A program made the position numbers and the translations under genes. Under the pieces are notes generated by a model. That model searched no databases and was not told the origin of the DNA. It was given only the letters and a program-made list of their open reading frames with translations. DNA of 64,000 bases from Lithodes maja (taxonomy: Eukaryota; Arthropoda; Malacostraca; Decapoda; Lithodidae), in the NCBI GenBank assembly GCA_037953745.1, contig JBAKBP010007433.1, positions 36,016 to 100,015 on the forward strand, given 5' to 3'. Positions 41,629-55,600 of the stretch are shown here, piece after piece. The stretch's first letter is position 1; every line of letters starts with the position of its first letter.

Positions 41629-44600
41629 GGGGTTCACTCTTATCTTGTAATAAAGGAAGGAGTAGTATGTGGAGGAGCTTCCAGTGACAGTCTCTAGTAG
41701 CTTGGGTTCACTCTTATCTTGTAACAAAGGAAGAGTAGTATGTGGAGGAGCTTCCAGTGACAGTCTCAAGTAGTTTGGGTTCACTCTTATCTTGTAATAA
41801 AGAAAAGAGTAGTATGTGGAGGAGCTTCCAGTGACAGTCTCAAGTAGTTTGGGTTCACTCTTATATTGTAATAAAGGAAGGAGTAGTATGTGGAGGAGCT
41901 TCCAGACTGTGACAGTCTCAAGTAGTTTGGGTTCACTCTTATCTTGTAATAAAGGAGGAGTAGTATGTGGAGAAGCTTCCAGTGACAGTCTAAAGTAGTT
42001 TGGGTTCACTCTTATCTTGTAATAAAGGAAGGAGTAGTATGTGGAGGAGCTTCCAGTGACAGTCTCAAGTAGTTTGGGTTCACTCTTATCTTGTAATAAA
42101 GGCGGGAGTAGTATGTGGAGGAGCTTCCAGTGACAGTCTCAAGTAGTTTGGGTTCACTCTTATCTTGTAATAAAGGCAGGAGTAGTATGTGGAGGAGCTT
42201 CCAGTGACAGTCTCAAGCAGTTTGGGTTCACTCTTATCTTGTAATAAAGGGAGGAGTTGTATGTGGAGGAGCTTCCAGTGACAGTCTCAAGCAGTTTGGG
42301 TTCACTCTTATATTGTAATAAAGAGAGGAGTAGTATGTGGAGGAGCTTCCAGTGACAGTCTCAAACAGTTTGGGTTCACTCTTATCTTGTAATAAATGCA
42401 GGAGTAGTATGTGGAGGAGCTTCCAGTGACAGTCTCAAGTAGTTTGGGTTCACTCTTATCTTGTAATAAAGGAGGAGTAGTATGTGGAGGAGCTTCCAGT
42501 GACAGTCTCAAGTAGTTTGGGTTCACTCTTATCTTGTAATAAAAGGAGGAGTAGTATGTGGAGGAGCTTCCAGTGACAGTCTCAAGTAGTTTGGGTTCAC
42601 TCTTATCTTGTAATAAAGGAAGGAGTAGTATGTGGAGGAGCTTCCAGTGACAGTCTCAAGCAGTTTGGGTTCACTCTTATCTTGTAATAAAGGAAGGAGT
42701 AGTATGTGGAGGAGCTTCCAGTGACAGTCTCAAGTAGTTTGGGTTCACTCTTTTCTTGTAATAAAGGCGGGAGTAGTATGTGGAGGAGCTTCCAGTGACA
42801 GTCTCAAGTAGTTTGTGGTCACTCTTATCTTGTAATAAAGGTAGGAGTAGTATGTGGAGGAGCTTCCAGTGACAGTCTCAAGTAGTTTGGGTTCACTCTT
42901 ATCTTGTAATAAAGGCAGGAGTAGTATGTGGAGGAGCTTCCAGTGACAGTCTCAAGTAGTTTGTGGTCACTCTTATCTTGTAATAAAGGAAGGAGTAGTA
43001 TGTGGAGGAGCTTCCAGTGACAGTCTCAAGTAGTTTGGGTTCACTCTTAGCTTCTAATAAAGGCAGGAGTAGTATGTGGAGGAGCTTCCAGTGACAGTCT
43101 CAAGTAGTTTGGGTTCACTCTTATATTGTAATAAAGGCAGGAATAGTATGTGGAGGAGCTTCCAGTGACAGTCTCAAGTAGTTTGGGTTCACTCTTATCT
43201 TGTAATAAAGGTAGGATTAGTATGTGGAGGAGCTTCCAGTGACAGTCTCAAGTAGTTTGGGTTCACTCTTATCTTGTAATAAAGGAAGGAGTAGTATGTG
43301 GAGGAGCTTCCAGTGACAGTCTCAAGTAGTTTTGGGTTCACTCTTATCTTGTAATAAAGGAAGGAGTAGTATGTGGAGGAGCTTCCAGTGACAGTCTCAA
43401 GTAGTTTGGGTTCACTCTTATCTTGTAATAAAGGCAGGAGTAGTATGTGGAGGAGCTTCCAGTGACAGTCTCAAGCAGTTTGGGTTCACTCTTATCTTGT
43501 AATAAAGGAAGGAGTAGTATGTGGAGGAGCTTCCAGTGACTGTCTCAAGTAGTTTGGGTTCACTCTTTTCTTGTAATAAAGGAGGGAGTAGTATGTGGAG
43601 GAGCTTCCAGTGACAATCTCAAGTAGTTTGGGTTCACTCTTATATTGTAATAAAGGCAGGAGTAGTATGTGGAGGACCTTCCAGTGACAGTCTCAAGTAG
43701 TTTGGGTTCACTCTTATCTTGTAAAAAAGGGAGGAGTAGTATGTGGAGGAGCTTCCAGTGACAGTCTCAAGTAGGTTGGGTTCACTCTTATCTTGTAATA
43801 AAGGAAGGAGTAGTATGTGGAGGAGCTTCCAGTGACAGTCTCAAGCAGTTTGGGTTCACTCTTATATTGTAATAAAGAGAGGAGTAGTATGTGGAGGAGC
43901 TTCCAGTGACAGTCTCAAGCAGTTTGGGTTCACTCTTATCTTGTAATAAAGGAAGGAGTAGTATGTGGAGGAGCTTCCAGTGACAGTCTCAAGTAGTTTG
44001 GGTTCACTCTTATCTTGTAATAAAGGAGGAGTAGTATGTGGAGGAGCTTCCAGTGGCAGTCTCAAGTAGTTTGGGTTCACTCTTATCTTGTAATAAAGGG
44101 AGGAGTAGTATGTGGAGGAGCTTCCAGTGACAGTCTCAAGTAGTTTGGGTTCACTCTTATCTTGTAATAAAGGAAGGAGTAGTATGTGGAGGAGCTTCCA
44201 GTGACAGTCTCAAGCAGTTTGGGTTCACTCTTATCTTGTAATAAAGGAAGGAGTAGTATGTGGAGGAGCTTCCAGTGACAGTCTCAAGTAGTTTGGGTTC
44301 ACTCTTATCTTGTAATAAAGGCAGGAGTAGTATGTGGAGGAGCTTCCAGTGACAGTCTCAAGTAGTTTGTGGTCACTCTTATCTTGTAATAAAGGGAGGA
44401 GTAGTATGTGGAGGAGCTTCCAGTGACAGTCTCAAGTAGTTTGGGTTCACTCTTAGCTTGTAATAAAGGAAGGAGTAGTATGTGGAGGAGCTTGCAGTGA
44501 CAGTCTCAAGTAGCTTGGGTTCACTCTTATATTGTAATAAAGGCAGGAATAGTATGTGGAGGAGCTTCCAGTGACAGTCTCAAGTAGTTTGGGTTCACTC

Positions 44601-47600
44601 TTATCTTGTAATAAAGGTAGGATTAGTATGTGGAGGAGCTTCCAGTGACAGTCTCAAGTAGTTTGGGTTCACTCTTATCTTGTAATAAAGGGAGGAGTAG
44701 TATGTGGAGGAGCTTCCAGTGACAGTCTCAAGTAGTTTGGGTTCACTCTTATCTTGTAATAAAGGAAGGAGTAGTATGTGGAGGAGCTTCCAGTGACAGT
44801 CTCAAGTAGTTTGGGTTCACTCTTATCTTGTAATAAAGGCAGGAGTAGTATGTGGAGGAGCTTCCAGTGACAGTCTCAAGCAGTTTGGGTTCACTCTTAT
44901 CTTGTAATAAAGGAAGGAGTAGTATGTGGAGGAGCTTCCAGTGACTGTCTCAAGTAGTTTGGGTTCACTCTTATCTTGTAATAAAGGAGGAGTAGTATGT
45001 GGAGGAGCTTCCAGTGACAATCTCAAGTAGTTTGGGTTCACTCTTATCTTGTAATAAAGGCAGGAGTAGTATGTGGAGGACCTTCCAGTGACAGTCTCAA
45101 GTAGTTTGGGTTCACTCTTATCTTGTAATAAAGGGAGAGTAGTATGTGGAGGACCTTCCAGTGACAGTCTTAAGTAGTTTGGGTTCACTCTTATCTTGTA
45201 AAAAAGGAAGGAGTAGTATGTGGTGGAGCTTCCAGTGACAGTCTCAAGTAGTTTGGGTTCACTCTTATCTTGTAATAAAGGAAGGAGTAGTATGTGGAGG
45301 AGCTTCCAGTGACAGTCTCAAGCAGTTTGGGTTCACTCTTATATTGTAATAAAGGGAGGAGTAGTATGTGGAGGAGCTTCCAGTGACAGTCTCAAGCAGT
45401 TTGGGTTCAGTCTTATCTTGTAATAAAGGAAGGAGTAGTATGTGGAGGAGCTTCCAGTGACAGTCTCAAGTAGTTTGGGTTCACTCTTATCTTGTAATAA
45501 AGGAGGAGTAGTATGTGGAGGAGCTTCCAGTGACAGTCTCAAGTAGTTTGGGTTCACTCTTATCTTGTAATACAGGAAGGAGTAGTATGTGGAGGAGCTT
45601 CCAGTGACTGTCTCAAGTAGTTTGGGTTCACTCTTAGCTTCTAATAAAGGAAGGAGTAGTATGTGGAGGAGCTTCCAGTGACAGTCTCAAGCAGTTTGGG
45701 TTCACTCTTATCTTCTAATAAAGGAAGGAGTAGTATGTGGAGGAGCTTCCAGTGACAGTCTCAAGTAGTTTGGGTTCACTCTTATCTTGTAATAAAGGCA
45801 GGAGTAGTATGTGGAGGAGCTTCCAGTGACAGTCTCAAGTAGTTTGTGGTCACTCTTATCTTGTAATAAAGGAAGGAGTAGTATGTGGAGGAGCTTCCAG
45901 TGACAGTCTCAAGCAGTTTGGGTTCACTCTTATCTTGTAATAAAGGTGGGAGTATTATGTGGAGGAGCTTCCAGTGACAGTCTCAAGTAGTTTGGGTTCA
46001 CTCTTATCTTGTAATACAGGTAGGAGTAGTATGTGGAGGAGCTTCCAGTGACAGTCTCAAGTAGTTTGGGTTCACTCTTATCTTGTAATAAAGGAAGGAG
46101 TAGTATGTGGAGGAACTTCCAGTGACAGTCTCAAGCAGTATGGGTTCACTGTTATCTTGTAATAAATGAAGGAGTAGTATGTGGAGGAGCTTCCAGTGAC
46201 AGTCTCAAGCAGTTTGGGTTCACTCTTATCTTGTAATAAAGGTAGGAGTAGTATATGGAGGAGCTTCCAGTGACAGTCTCAAGTAGTTTGGGTTCACTCT
46301 TATCTTGTAATAAAGAAAGGAGTAGTATGTGGAGGAGCTTCCAGTGACAGTCTCAAGCAGTTTGGGTTCACTCTTATCTTGTAATAAAGGAGGGGGTAGT
46401 ATGTGGAGGAGGTTCCAGTGACCGTCTCAAGTAGTTTGGGTTCACTCTTATCTTGTAATAAAGGTAGGAGTAGTATGTGGAGGAGCTTCCAGTGACAGTC
46501 TCAAGCAGTTTGGGTTCACTCTTATCTTGTAATAAAGGAAGGACTAGTATGTGGAGGAGCTTCCAGTGACAGTGTCAGTAGTTTGGGTTCACTCTTATCT
46601 TGTAATACAGGGAGGAGTATTATGTGGAGGAGCTAACAGTGACAGTCTCAAGTAGTTTGGGTTCACTCTTATCTTGTAATAAAGAAAGGAGTAGTATGTT
46701 GAGGAGCTTCCAGTGACAGTCTCAAGCAGATTGGGTTCACTCTTATCTTGTAATAAAGGAAGGAGTAGTATGTGGAGGAGCTTCCAGTGACAGTCTCAAG
46801 CAGTTTGGGTTCACTGTTATCTTGTAATAAAGGAGGGAATAGTATGTGGAGGAGCTTCCAGTGACAGTCTCAAGTAGTTTGGGTTCACTCTTATCTTGTA
46901 ATAAAGGTAGGAGTAGTATGTGGAGGAGCTTCCAGTGACAGTCTCAAGCAGTTTGGGTTCACTCCTATCTTGTAATAAAGGCAGGAGTAGTATGTGGAGG
47001 AGCTTCCAGAAACAGTCTCAAGCAGTTTGGGTTCACTCTTATCTTGTAATAAAGGAAGGAGTAGTATGTGGAGGAGCTTCCAGTGACAGTCTCAAGCAGT
47101 TTGGGTTCACTCTTATATTGTAATAAAGAGAGGAGTAGTATGTGGAGGAGCTTCCAGTGACAGTCTCAAACAGTTTGGGTTCACTCTTATCTTGTAATAA
47201 AGGCAGGAGTAGTATGTGGAGGAGCTTCCAGTGACAGTCTCAAGTAGTTTGGGTTCACTCTTATCTTGTAATAAAGGAGGAGTAGTATGTGGAGGAGCTT
47301 CCAGTGACAGTCTCAAGTAGTTTGGGTTCACTCTTATCTTGTAATAAAAGGAGGAGTAGTATGTGGAGGAGCTTCCAGTGACAGTCTCAAGTAGTTTGGG
47401 TTCACTCTTATCTTGTAATAAAGGAAGGAGTAGTATGTGGAGGAGCTTCCAGTGACAGTCTCAAGCAGTTTGGGTTCACTCTTATCTTGTAATAAAGGAG
47501 GAGTAGTATGTGGAGGAGCTTCCAGTGACAGTCTCAAGTAGTTTGGGTTCACTCTTATCTTGTAATAAAGGAAGGAGTAGTATGTAGAGGAGCTTCCAGT

Positions 47601-48110
47601 GACAGTCTCAAGCAGTTTGGGTTCACTCTTATCTTGTAATAAAGGTGGGAGTAGTATGTGGAGGAGCTTCCAGTGACAGTCTCAAGTAGTTTGGGTTCAC
47701 TCTTATCTTGTAATACAGGTAGGAGTAGTATGTGGAGGAGCTTCCAGTGACAGTCTCAAGTAGTTTGGGTTCACTCTTATCTTGTAATAAAGGAAGGAGT
47801 AGTATGTGGAGGAGCTTCCAGTGACAGTCTCAAGCAGTATGGGTTCACTGTTATCTTGTAATAAATGAAGGAGTAGTATGTGGAGGAGCTTCCAGTGACA
47901 GTCTCAAGCAGTTTGGGTTCACTCTTATCTTGTAATAAAGGTAGGAGTAGTATGTGGAGGAGCTTCCAGTGACAGTCTCAAGTAGTTTGGGTTCACTCTT
48001 ATCTTGTAAAAAAGAAAGGAGTAGTATGTGGAGGAGCCTCCAGTGACAGTCTCAAGCAGTTTGGGTTCACTCTTATCTTGTAATAAAGGAAGGAGTAGTA
48101 TGTGGAGGAG
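41629..48110. repeat. 74-bp satellite array, block 2
   Basis: About 87 monomers. Most are 74 bp, with 72-73-bp variants lacking one or two bases after AATAAAGG. The first seven or so (to about 42000) contain the most indels. Variant marks (CAGTATGGG, GAGGTTCC with GACCG, GAGCTAACAG, GACCTTCC) recur in the same order elsewhere in the array, showing block duplication. Minus-strand ORFs of 72 codons arise wherever a 73-bp unit changes the frame; they are not genes. Confidence 0.97.
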
Positions 48111-49603
48111 TACAAAGGAGTACAAAGGAGTACAAAGGAAATCAAGCAACAACAGATCTAGTGACCCTTCAAGGCTGCTTGTCCTCCAAAACACTGAGGA
48201 TCAAGTGTCCAAACAGTGGTTTAGAGTGGGTAAGGGAACATTGGAAAGGGAACTACTGCCCTGCCACTAACGTGGCAGGACTAGGAAGTTAGTAGGGGAC
48301 ATATGGGTTAGTAACTGAGGGGAGGATAAAGTTATTCATTTACAAACGCAGTCAGTCGCGGGTTTGATGCGAGATATTTGTCTAGGCGGAATTTAAATGA
48401 ATCAACGGTGCTGCAGTCTATAACGTTTCGGGGAAGCCCATTCCACAAGTTGACAACTCGATTGAAGAAGAAATTCTTAGATTCGTGCGAGTTAAAAGAT
48501 TTACCAATAATTTTGCAACCGTTTCCCCGTGTGTAATTAGATTGGTCGATAGTGAAGTACTTACTACAGTTCATATTGTCGATGCCTTTGATGATTTTGA
48601 ACACTTGAATTAAGTCGCCTCTTAATCTGCGCTGGGTTAAAGGAAATAGATTTAATTCTCTAAGACGCTCTTCGTATGGTTTGTTCTTTAGGCTAGGTAT
48701 CATTTTGGTAACTCTACGTTGAACTCGTTCTAGCTTGTTTATATCTTTTTGGTAATAAGGGCACCAGGATTGAACGCAGTATTCCAGAAGAGGGCGGACT
48801 AAGGAATTGTAAAGGGTTAGGATAACTTCTTTGGATTTATGCTCAAATGACCTGCCTATAAAGCCAATTATTTTGTTTGCCTTCTTAACAACTTCTGAAC
48901 ATTGTTGACTCGGTTTTAGGTTACTCGATATTGTTACTCCCAGATCAGTTTCTCTGTTTACATTCTTAAGCTGAGTGCCATTCATCGAATAGTTTGCTTT
49001 CTCATTTAGGTATCCGACATGTAGTACTTTACATTTATCCGCATTGAAACTCATTTGCCAAATTTGGGCCCAACATGACAATTTATCTAGATTGTGTTGC
49101 ATATCGTCAACTTGTTCTTTTGAGAGTACGCTATTTGCAATTTTTGTATCGTCAGCAAATTTTGAGATTGTGCAGGTGAGACCCTCATCTATGTCGTTGA
49201 TGTAAATTAGAAAGAGAATTGGTCCTAGTACCGATCCCTGGGGTACCCCGCTACTTACATTGGTCCATTTAGATGCCTTACCGTTTATGACTACTCTTTG
49301 CTTTCTGTTGTTGAGCCAATTTTCTATCCATTTCAACACACCGTCTTGTATTCCATGCGCTTTTAGTTTTAGCAGTAAACGTTTGTGGGGAACTTTGTCA
49401 AAGGCCTTTTGAAAATCAAGGTATATAATATCTACAGCTTTACTCTCATCGTAGAGGTTGAGGATATCGTGGAAGAAGTCTAAGAGGTTTGTTAAACAGG
49501 AACGTTTTTTACGAAAGCCGTGTTGAGTATCTTTAAGTATGTTATTTTCCTCTAAGTGATTTACGAGTCTGTCTCGTATGACCGTTTCTAGCATTTTACC
49601 CAA
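48111..49603 (-). mobile_element. CR1-like element, 5'-truncated, inside the satellite
   Basis: 1.5 kb on the minus strand, with three GAGTACAAAG-type tail units at its 3' end. It is flanked by GAGGAG at 48105-48110 and 49604-49609 (target duplication). The unoccupied site is visible in paralogous array copies such as 54379-54540. The 5' end stops within RT, with about four extra bases (CCAA) at the junction. Almost identical to 36119-37600. Confidence 0.92.
48332..49603 (-). pseudogene. CR1-like RT, 5'-truncated copy
   Basis: 423 codons open from the truncation to the normal FVNE stop. It includes GFRKKRSCLTNLLDFFHD, LDFQKAFDKVPHKRL, SGVPQGSVLGPILF and FADDTKIA. It lacks the endonuclease and the first RT motifs, so it cannot retrotranspose by itself. 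The apparent start codon lies at the junction and is fortuitous. Confidence 0.88.
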
Positions 49604-52600
49604 GAGGAGGTTCCAGTGACCGTCTCAAGTAGTTTGGGTTCACTCTTTTCTTGTAATAAAGGTGGAGTAGTATGTGGAGGAGCTTCCGTGACAGTCTCAA
49701 GCAGTTTGGGTTCACTCTTATCTTGTAATAAAGGAGGGGGTAGTATGTGGAGGAGCTTCCAGTGACAGTCTCAAGTAGTTTGGGTTCACTCTTATCTTGT
49801 AATAAAGGTAGGAGTATTATGTGGAGGAGCTTCCAGTGACAGTCTCAAGCAGTTTGGGTTCACTCTTATCTTGTAATAAAGGAAGGATTTGTATGTGGAG
49901 GAGCTTCCAGTGACAGTGTCAATAGTTTGGGTTCACTCTTATCTTGTAATACAGGGAGGATTATTATGTGGAGGAGCTAACAGTGACAGTCTCAAGTAGT
50001 TTGGGTTCACTCTTATCTTGTAATAAAGAAAGAAGTAGTATGTTGAGGAGCTTCCAGTGACAGTCTCAAGCAGATTGGGTTCACTCTTATCTTGTAATAA
50101 AGGAAGGAGTAGTATGTGGAGGAGCTTCCAGTGACAGTCTCAATCAGTTTGGGTTCACTGTTATCTTGTAATAAAGGTAGGAATAGTATGTGGAGGAGCT
50201 TCCAGTGACAGTCTCAAGTAGTTTGGGTTCACTCTTATCTTGTAATAAAGGTGGGAGTAGTATGTGGAGGAGCTTCCAGTGACAGTCTCAAGCAGTTTGG
50301 GTTCACTCCTATCTTGTAATAAAGGAAGAAGTAGTATGTGGAGGAGCTTCCAGTGACAGTCTCAAGCAGTTTGGGTTCACTCTTATCTTGTAATAAAGGA
50401 AGGAGTAGTATGTGGAGGAGCTTCCAGTGCCAGTCTCAAGCAGTTTGGGTTCACTCTTATATTGTAATAAAGAGAGGAGTAGTATGTGGAGGAGCTTCCA
50501 GTGACAGTCTCAAGCAGTTTGGGTTCACTCTTATCTTGTAATAAAGGCAGGAGTAGTATGTGGAGGAGCTTCCAGTGACAGTCTCAAGTAGTTTGGGTTC
50601 ACTCTTATCTTGTAATAAAGGAGGAGTAGTATGTGGAGGAGCTTCCAGTGACAGTCTCAAGTAGTTTGGGTTCACTCTTATCTTGTAATAAAAGGAGGAG
50701 TAGTATGTGGAGGAGCTTCCAGTGACAGTCTCAAGTAGTTTGGGTTCACTCTTATCTTGTAATAAAGGAAGGAGTAGTATGTGGAGGAGCTTCCAGTGAC
50801 AGTCTCAAGCAGTTTGGGTTCACTCTTATCTTGTAATAAAGGAAGGAGTAGTATGTGGAGGAGCTTCCAGTGACAGTCTCAAGTAGTTTGGGTTCACTCT
50901 TATCTTGTAATAAAGGCAGGAGTAGTATGTGGAGGAGCTTCCAGTGACAGTCTCAAGTAGTTTGGGTTCACTCTTATCTTGTAATAAAGGCAGGAGTAGT
51001 ATGTGGAGGAGCTTCCAGTGACAGTCTCAAGTAGTTTGGGTTCACTCTTAGCTTGTAATAAAGGAGGGAGTAGTATGTGGAGGAGCTTCCAGTGACAGTC
51101 TCAAGTAGTTTGGGTTCACTCTTATCTTGTAATAAAGGTAGGAGTAGTATGTGGAGGAGCTTCCAGTGACAGTCTCAAGTAGTTTGGGTTCACTCTTATC
51201 TTGTAATAAAGGAAGGAGTAGTATGTGGAGGAGCTTCCAGTGACAGTCTCAAGTAGTTTGGGTTCACTCTTATCTTGTAATAAAGGCAGGAGTAGTATGT
51301 GGAGGAGCTTCCAGTGACAGTCTCAAGCAGTTTGGGTTCACTCTTATCTTGTAATAAAGGAAGGAGTTGTATGTGGAGGAGCTTCCAGTGACTGTCTCAA
51401 GTAGTTTGGGTTCACTCTTATCTTGTAATAAAGGAGGGAGTAGTATGTGGAGGAGCTTCCAGTGACAGTCTCAAGTAGTTTGGGTTCACTCTTATCTTGT
51501 AATAAAGGAGGAGTAGTATGTGGAGGAGCTTCCAGTGACAGTCTCAAGTAGTTTGGGTTCACTCTTATCTTGTAATACAGGAAGGAGTAGTATGTGGAGG
51601 AGCTTCCAGTGACTGTCTCAAGTAGTTTGGGTTCACTCTTATCTTGTAATAAATGAAGGAGTAGTATGTGGAGGAACTTCCAGTGACAGTCTCAAGCAGT
51701 TTGGGTTCACTCTTATCTTCTAATAAAGGAAGGAGTAGTATGTGGAGGAGCTTCCAGTGACAGTATCAAGTAGTTTGGGTTCACTCTTATCTTGTAATAA
51801 AGGAAGGAGTAGTATGTGGAGGAGGTTCCAGTGACAGTCTCAAGTAGTTTGTGGTCACTCTTATCTTGTAATAAAGGTAGGAGTAGTATGTGGAGGAGCT
51901 TCCAGTGACAGTCTCAAGTAGTTTGGGTTCACTGTTTTATTGTAATAAAGGCAGGAATAGTATGTGGAGGAGCTTCCAGTGACAGTCTCAAGTAGTTTGG
52001 GTTCACTCTTTTCTTGTAATAAAGGTAGGATTAGTATGTGGAGGAGCTTCCAGTGACAGTCTGAAGTAGTTTGGGTTCACTCTTATATTGTAATAAAGGC
52101 AGGAATAGTATGTGGAGGAGCTTCCAGTGACAGTCTCAAGTAGTTTGGGTTCACTCTTATCTTGTAATAAAGGTAGGATTAGTATGTGGAGGAGCTTCCA
52201 GTGACAGTCTCAAGTAGTTTGGGTTCACTCTTATCTTGTAATAAAGGAAGGAGTAGTATGTGGAGGAGCTTCCAGTGACAGTCTCAAGTAGTTTGGGTTC
52301 ACTCTTATCTTGTAATAAAGAGAGGAGTAGTATGTGGAGGAGCCTCCAGTGACAGTCTCAAGTAGTTTGGGTTCACTCTTATCTTGTAATAAAGGCAGGA
52401 GTAGTATGTGGAGGAGCTTCCAGTGACAGTCTCAAGCAGTTTGGGTTCACTCTTATCTTGTAATAAAGGAAGGAGTAGTATGTGGAGGAGCTTCCAGTGA
52501 CTGTCTCAAGTAGTTTGGGTTCAGTCTTATCTTGTAATAAGGGAAGGAGTAGTATGTGGAGGAGCTTCCAGTGACAGTCTCAAGTAGTTTGGGTTCACTC

Positions 52601-55600
52601 TTATCTTGTAATAAAGGAGGAGTAGTATGTGGAGGAGCTTCCAGTGACAGTCTCAAGTAGTTTGGGTTCACTCTTATCTTGTAATACAGGAAGGAGTAGT
52701 ATGTGGAGGAGCTTCCAGTGACTGTCTCAAGTAGTTTGGGTTCACTCTTATCTTGTAATAAAGGAAGGAGTAGTATGTGGAGGAGCTTCCAGTGACAGTC
52801 TCAAGCAGTTTGGGTTCACTCTTATCTTCTAATAAAGGAAGGAGTAGTATGTGGAGGAGCTTCCAGTGACAGTCTCAAGTAGTTTGGGTTCACTCTTATC
52901 TTGTAATACAGGGAGGAGTAGTATGTGGAGGAGCTTCCAGTGACAGTCTCAAGTAGTTTGTGGTCACTCTTATCTTGTAATAAAGGAAGGAGTAGTATGT
53001 GGAGGAGCTTCCAGTGACAGTCTCAAGTAGTTTGGGTTCACTCTTAGCTTCTAATAAAGGAAGGAGTAGTATGTGGAGGAGCTTCCAGTGACAGTCTCAA
53101 GTAGTTTGGGTTCACTCTTATATTGTAATAAAGGCAGGAATAGTATGTGGAGGAGCTTCCAGTGACAGTCTCAAGTAGTTTGGGTTCACTCTTATCTTGT
53201 AATAAAGGTAGGATTAGTATGTGGAGGAGCTTCCAGTGACAGTCTCAAGTAGTTTGGGTTCACTCTTATCTTGTAATAAAGGAAGGAGTAGTATGTGGAG
53301 GAGCTTCCAGTGACAGTCTCAAGTAGTTTGGGTTCACTCTTATCTTGTAATAAAGGAAGGAGTAGTATGTGGAGGAGCTTCCAGTGACAGTCTCAAGTAG
53401 TTTGGGTTCACTCTTATCTTGTAATAAAGGCAGGAGTAGTATGTGGAGGAGCTTCCAGTGACAGTCTCAAGCAGTTTGGGTTCACTCTTATCTTGTAATA
53501 AAGGAAGGAGTAGTATGTGGAGGAGCTTCCAGTGACAGTCTTAAGTAGTTTGGGTTCACTCTTTTCTTGTAAAAAAGGAAGGAGTAGTATGTGGTGGAGC
53601 TTCCAGTGACAGTCTCAAGTAGTTTGGGTTCACTTTTATCTTGTAATAAAGAAAGGAGTAGTATGTGGAGGAGCTTCCAGTGACAGTCTCAAGCAGTTTG
53701 GGTTCACTCTTATATTGTAATAAAGGGAGGAGTAGTATGTGGAGGAGCTTCCAGTGACAGTCTCAAGCAGTTTGGGTTCAGTCTTATCTTGTAATAAAGG
53801 AGGAGTAGTATGTGGAGGAGCTTCCAGTGACAGTCTCAAGTAGTTTGGGTTCACTCTTATCTTGTAATACAGGAAGGAGTAGTATGTGGAGGAGCTTCCA
53901 GTGACTGTCTCAAGTAGTTTGGGTTCACTCTTATCTTGTAATAAAGGAAGGAGTAGTATGTGGAGGAGCTTCCAGTGACAGTCTCAAGCAGTTTGGGTTC
54001 ACTCTTATCTTGTAATAAAGGTGGGAGTAGTATGTGGAGGAGCTTCCAGTGACAGTCTCAAGTAGTTTGGGTTCACTCTTATCTTGTAATACAGGTAGGA
54101 GTAGTATGTGGAGGAGCTTCCAGTGACAGTCTCAAGTAGTTTGGGTTCACTCTTATCTTGTAATAAAGGAAGGAGTAGTATGTGGAGGAGCTTCCAGTGA
54201 CAGTCTCAAGCAGTATGGGTTCACTGTTATCTTGTAATAAATGAAGGAGTAGTATGTGGAGGAGCTTCCAGTGACAGTCTCAAGCAGTTTGGGTTCACTC
54301 TTATCTTGTAATAAAGGTGGGAGTAGTATGTGGAGGAGCTTCCAGTGACAGTCTCAAGTAGTTTGGGTTCACTCTTATCTTGTAAAAAAGAAAGGAGTAG
54401 TATGTGGAGGAGCTTCCAGTGACAGTCTCAAGCAGTTTGGGTTCACTCTTATCTTGTAATAAAGGAAGGAGTAGTATGTGGAGGAGGTTCCAGTGACCGT
54501 CTCAAGTAGTTTGGGTTCACTCTTTTCTTGTAATAAAGGAAGGAGTAGTATGTGGAGGAGGTTCCAGTGACCGTCTCAAGTAGTTTGGGTTCACTCTTTT
54601 CTTGTAATAAAGGTGGAGTAGTATGTGGAGGAGCTTCCAGTGACAGTCTCAAGCAGTTTGGGTTCACTCTTATCTTGTAATAAAGGAGGGGGTAGTATGT
54701 GGAGGAGCTTCCAGTGACAGTCTCAAGCAGTTTGGGTTCACTCTTATCTTGTAATAAAGGAAGGACTAGTATGTGGAGGAGCTTCCAGTGACAGTGTCAG
54801 TAGTTTGGGTTCACTCTTATCTTGTAATACAGGGAGGATTATTATGTGGAGGAGCTAACAGTGACAGTCTCAAGTAGTTTGGGTTCACTCTTATCTTGTA
54901 ATAAAGAAAGGAGTAGTATGTTGAGGAGCTTCAAGTGACAGTCTCAAGCAGATTGGGTTCACTCTTATCTTGTAATAAAGGAAGGAGTAGTATGTGGAGG
55001 AGCTTCCAGTGACAGTCTCAAGCAGTTTGTGTTCACTGTTATCTTGTAATAAAGGTAGGAATAGTATGTGGAGGAGCTTCCAGTGACAGTCTCAAGTAGT
55101 TTGGGTTCACTCTTATCTTGTAATAAAGGTAGGAGTAGTATGTGGAGGAGCTTCCAGTGACAGTCTCAAGCAGTTTGGGTTCACTCCTATCTTGTTATAA
55201 AGGAAGAAGTAGTATGTGGAGGAGCTTCCAGTGACAGTCTCAAGCAGTTTGGGTTCACTCTTATCTTGTAATAAAGGAAGGAGTAGTATGTGGAGGAGCT
55301 TCCAGTGACAGTCTCAAGCAGTTTGGGTTCACTCTTATATTGTAATAAAGAGAGGAGTAGTATGTGGAGGAGCTTCCAGTGACAGTCTCAAGCAGTTTGG
55401 GTTCACTCTTATCTTGTAATAAAGGCAGGAGTAGTATGTGGAGGAGCTTCCAGTGACAGTCTCAAGTAGTTTGGGTTCACTCTTATCTTGTAATAAAGGA
55501 GGCGTAGTATGTGGAGGAGCTTCCAGTGACAGTCTCAAGTAGTTTGGGTTCACTCTTATCTTGTAATAAAAGGAGGAGTAGTATGTGGAGGAGCTTCCAG

